From Sphingobacterium spiritivorum (GTDB lineage Bacteria; Bacteroidota; Bacteroidia; Sphingobacteriales; Sphingobacteriaceae): a DNA stretch of 64,000 nt. Positions within the stretch are counted from its first letter, which is position 1; every line of letters starts with the position of its first letter. Location of the stretch: contig NZ_CP068082.1 in NCBI RefSeq assembly GCF_016724845.1, positions 620,001 to 684,000 of the forward strand, written 5' to 3'. The notes below the pieces were generated by a model, which worked only from the letters and a program-made list of their open reading frames with translations, did not search any database and had not been told where the DNA came from. Positions 62,396-64,000 of the stretch are shown here, piece after piece. The translations under genes were made by a program, and so were the position numbers.

Positions 62396-63184
62396 TTATC
62401 CTCTCTTATAATTATTTGAATGGTTGTTATTATTGTTGTTATTATTATGGTAGCTCTTTTTAGGGCCGCCGTTATTATTGTTGTTATTGTTTCTTTTTAC
62501 AAAACCACCCGGTTTCTTGTTGTTGTTATTGTTATTCGATTTCTGCTGATAGCTTCCTTTATTATTATTGTTATTGTTGCTACCACCTGAAGAAGGGGTC
62601 TGGCTTTTTACACGGCTTCCCGGAGGAGGTGTTTTGAAATCAAGTTTGGTAAGCACTGTACCTTCAGGTAAGAAAAGTTCCCCTTTTGACAGTTCTTTCA
62701 GATCCTGTAAAATCTGCTCATCCGATACAGAGTCTTTGTTCCATGTCAGATAGGCCATTTTCATAAAATTAGCAATCGACAGGATCATCTGATTTCTTTT
62801 GGCTTCATCCGTGATCAATCTGGCCTTACTTACCATTGTTTCTACAGTATGACCATAATGTTTGAAACGGATATTATGTTGAGGATAACCTAGCATCTCC
62901 GGCTGATGTTTTACATTTTCTCTGCTCTGAATAGGATACGGAGAATCTACATCAATTTTAAAATCAGAGATAATCTGCAGGTGATCCCAAAGCTTGTGCT
63001 TGAAATCGGCCACATCACGTAAATGCGGATTAAGAACACCCATCATATCGATAACGACCTGAGCATGACGGTTACGTTCTTCTTTTGTTGGTAGTGAACT
63101 GATATAATCTACCATATTTTGCACATTACGACCATATTCGGCTAAAATAAGTTTTGGTCTTGTGCTGTTATAATCAAAATTCAT
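62396..63184 (-). CDS. DUF4290 protein with Asn-rich repetitive tail
   Basis: The 262-residue protein has a conserved DUF4290 domain (about 1-180, with YGRNVQNMVDYISSLPTKEE and LRDVADFKHKLWDHLQIISD) and a low-complexity tail (about 200-262) with runs of six to eight Asn spaced by Lys, Gly and Ser. The domain is found in Bacteroidota and its role is unknown. The tail is encoded by AAT/AAC codons, so its length may vary. The gene is 66 bases from the helicase gene upstream. Confidence 0.88.
   Translation of the reverse strand: MNFDYNSTRPKLILAEYGRNVQNMVDYISSLPTKEERNRHAQVVIDMMGVLNPHLRDVADFKHKLWDHLQIISDFKIDVDSPYPIQSRENVKHQPEMLGYPQHNIRFKHYGHTVETMVSKARLITDEAKRNQMILSIANFMKMAYLTWNKDSVSDEQILQDLKELSKGELFLPEGTVLTKLDFKTPPPGSRVKSQTPSSGGSNNNNNNKGSYQQKSNNNNNNKKPGGFVKRNNNNNNNGGPKKSYHNNNNNNNNHSNNYKRG
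62399..62587 (-). repeat. AAT/AAC trinucleotide tracts encoding the Asn-rich tail
   Basis: Four in-frame runs of Asn codons (six to eight codons each) lie in the last 63 codons of the DUF4290 gene. Mixed AAT and AAC codons limit slippage, but length change between strains is likely. Confidence 0.8.
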
Positions 63185-63250
63185 AAATTGTGGATGATGA
63201 CGCTTTAATAACGTAAGATATGCGCCGTTATTTTGTAAATATAATAAATG

Positions 63251-64000
63251 CTATTGTACAATCCTAAGTTTGGCAAATTTAAGCAACAATTGCTTTTGTC
63301 CCAACTCTTTAAAGAAAATAGTTGCTTTGAGGTCCGGTTTATTGCCTTCCAGATTGATAACCTTACCAAATCCAAATCTTTCATGCTCTACTTCCATCCC
63401 TACCTGAAGTCCGCTGGTATCCGACGGAGCAAAGCCTTCCGTAGGCGTATGCGCTTTTGGCAATATGGAAGTCGTCTTCACTACTTTGGGCTTCGGTTTT
63501 GAGAATGTATCCTGATCTTTCTGCTGCCAGGTCATGCGCTCTCTCTGAAAACCATCGCCTGCTGATGAAGGCATACCTCTGGGTTTGAAATCAAGATCAA
63601 GACATGCCGGATTCAGTTCGTCCAGAAACCTGCTCGGTTCACAATTATTCAGTGAACCCCATCTGTATCGGGAGGTAGCATACGACAAGTGTAATTTTTT
63701 CTCCGCACGTGTTACCGCTACGTAGAATAATCGCCTTTCCTCTTCCAGTTCGGACCTGGAGTTGAGAGACAACTGTGAAGGAAACAGATTTTCTTCCAGT
63801 CCGACTATAAAGACAATCGGAAATTCCAATCCTTTTGAAGAGTGAATCGTCATCAGGGATACCGTATCCGCATTCGGATTCTTATCGTTATCATCGTTGG
63901 TGAGAAGGGCAATATCCTGCATAAATACATCCAGTCCGCGATCTTCTATATCTTCTCTCTCCGAAAACTCCTTGATACCATTTAAGAGCTCCTGAATATT
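63251..64000 (-). CDS. pcrA: UvrD/PcrA-type DNA helicase, C-terminal part (5' end outside window)
   Basis: The gene runs off the right edge: the frame is open to base 64000 (NIQELLNGIKEFSEREDIED precedes the first internal Met). About 249 residues are visible. Helicase motifs V and VI are clear: SLMTIHSSKGLEFPIVFIVG and EEERRLFYVAVTRAEKKLHL. The tail ends in a Tudor-like domain with VGMEVEHERFGFGKVINLEG, found at the PcrA/UvrD C-terminus, where it meets RNA polymerase. The enzyme unwinds DNA 3'-5' in nucleotide-excision repair and replication. The helicase core lies outside the window. Confidence 0.92.
   Translation of the reverse strand, partial: NIQELLNGIKEFSEREDIEDRGLDVFMQDIALLTNDDNDKNPNADTVSLMTIHSSKGLEFPIVFIVGLEENLFPSQLSLNSRSELEEERRLFYVAVTRAEKKLHLSYATSRYRWGSLNNCEPSRFLDELNPACLDLDFKPRGMPSSAGDGFQRERMTWQQKDQDTFSKPKPKVVKTTSILPKAHTPTEGFAPSDTSGLQVGMEVEHERFGFGKVINLEGNKPDLKATIFFKELGQKQLLLKFAKLRIVQ

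Noticed and set aside
62399..62587. Tandem repeat considered as a CRISPR-like or satellite array
   Set aside because: The units are codon runs of Asn within a gene, irregular in length and spacing, with no direct repeat/spacer order.

Overview
The window reads as a chromosomal segment of a Bacteroidota bacterium, most likely of the Sphingobacteriaceae (Sphingobacterium-like). Supporting signs are the single-chain SecDF, the fused alpha/beta 2-oxoacid dehydrogenase E1, a bifunctional DAHP synthase/chorismate mutase, a small ribosomal protein THX, DUF4290 and DUF3078 proteins, lipoproteins with an SC(x)KD-like start, and several promoters of the Bacteroidota type (TTTG, about 19 bases, TAnnTTTG). 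Most of it is ordinary core genome. No CRISPR array, insertion sequence, prophage or rRNA was seen. There is one tRNA gene, tRNA-Leu(CAG).

Layout. 1-1300: the end of a DeoR-type regulator and an alpha/beta hydrolase. 1431-6230 (minus strand): an accessory, AT-rich locus with an O-antigen-ligase/TPR membrane protein, a surface lipoprotein and three related small proteins that look like immunity proteins, with fragments of broken genes between them; I read it as a decayed and duplicated polymorphic toxin/immunity-type island. 6687-12298: tRNA-Leu, pyruvate:quinone oxidoreductase, MgtE, peptidase E, and an SPFH protein with a 59-residue Arc-like partner. 12483-21080: a LytTR remnant, a zinc exporter, hypoxanthine-DNA glycosylase, PurM, the RimB/RimK pair, an esterase, small redox proteins and small membrane or lipoproteins. 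21151-27555: DinB-like protein, THX, GuaB, an outer-membrane protein, SecDF. 27699-38082: a MarR/ferredoxin reductase/ferredoxin operon, NDH-2, a PolX-like protein, and three exopeptidase-type enzymes. 38419-44153: the rod-shape operon mreB-mreC-mreD-mrdA-rodA. 44345-47174: nucleoside phosphorylase, YigZ, EamA transporter, nuclease. 47552-52995: aromatic amino acid operon (pheA, DAHP synthase/chorismate mutase, aroA, aroC, ROK-like kinase). 53030-64000: E1 dehydrogenase, DEAD-box helicase, Nudix, RlmH, DUF3078, YceI, MurA, DUF4290 and the C-terminal part of a PcrA/UvrD helicase.

The most notable observations are two. First, a 21-codon leader peptide rich in Phe and Tyr sits between a consensus promoter and a canonical intrinsic terminator just before pheA, with a possible competing antiterminator; this is the architecture of classical ribosome-mediated attenuation. 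Second, the 1431-6230 locus has tandem immunity-like paralogues whose ends are nearly identical and whose middles have diverged, each preceded by a lipoprotein or by what may be the tail of a lost gene. Other points are a MurA with Asp in place of the catalytic Cys (predicted fosfomycin-insensitive), a PolX-like protein with a degenerate polymerase site and an intact PHP domain, hairpins inside the mreB-mreC and aroA-aroC junctions, and several genes too short for routine ORF calling (Arc-like, THX, a 41-residue membrane protein, the Phe leader).
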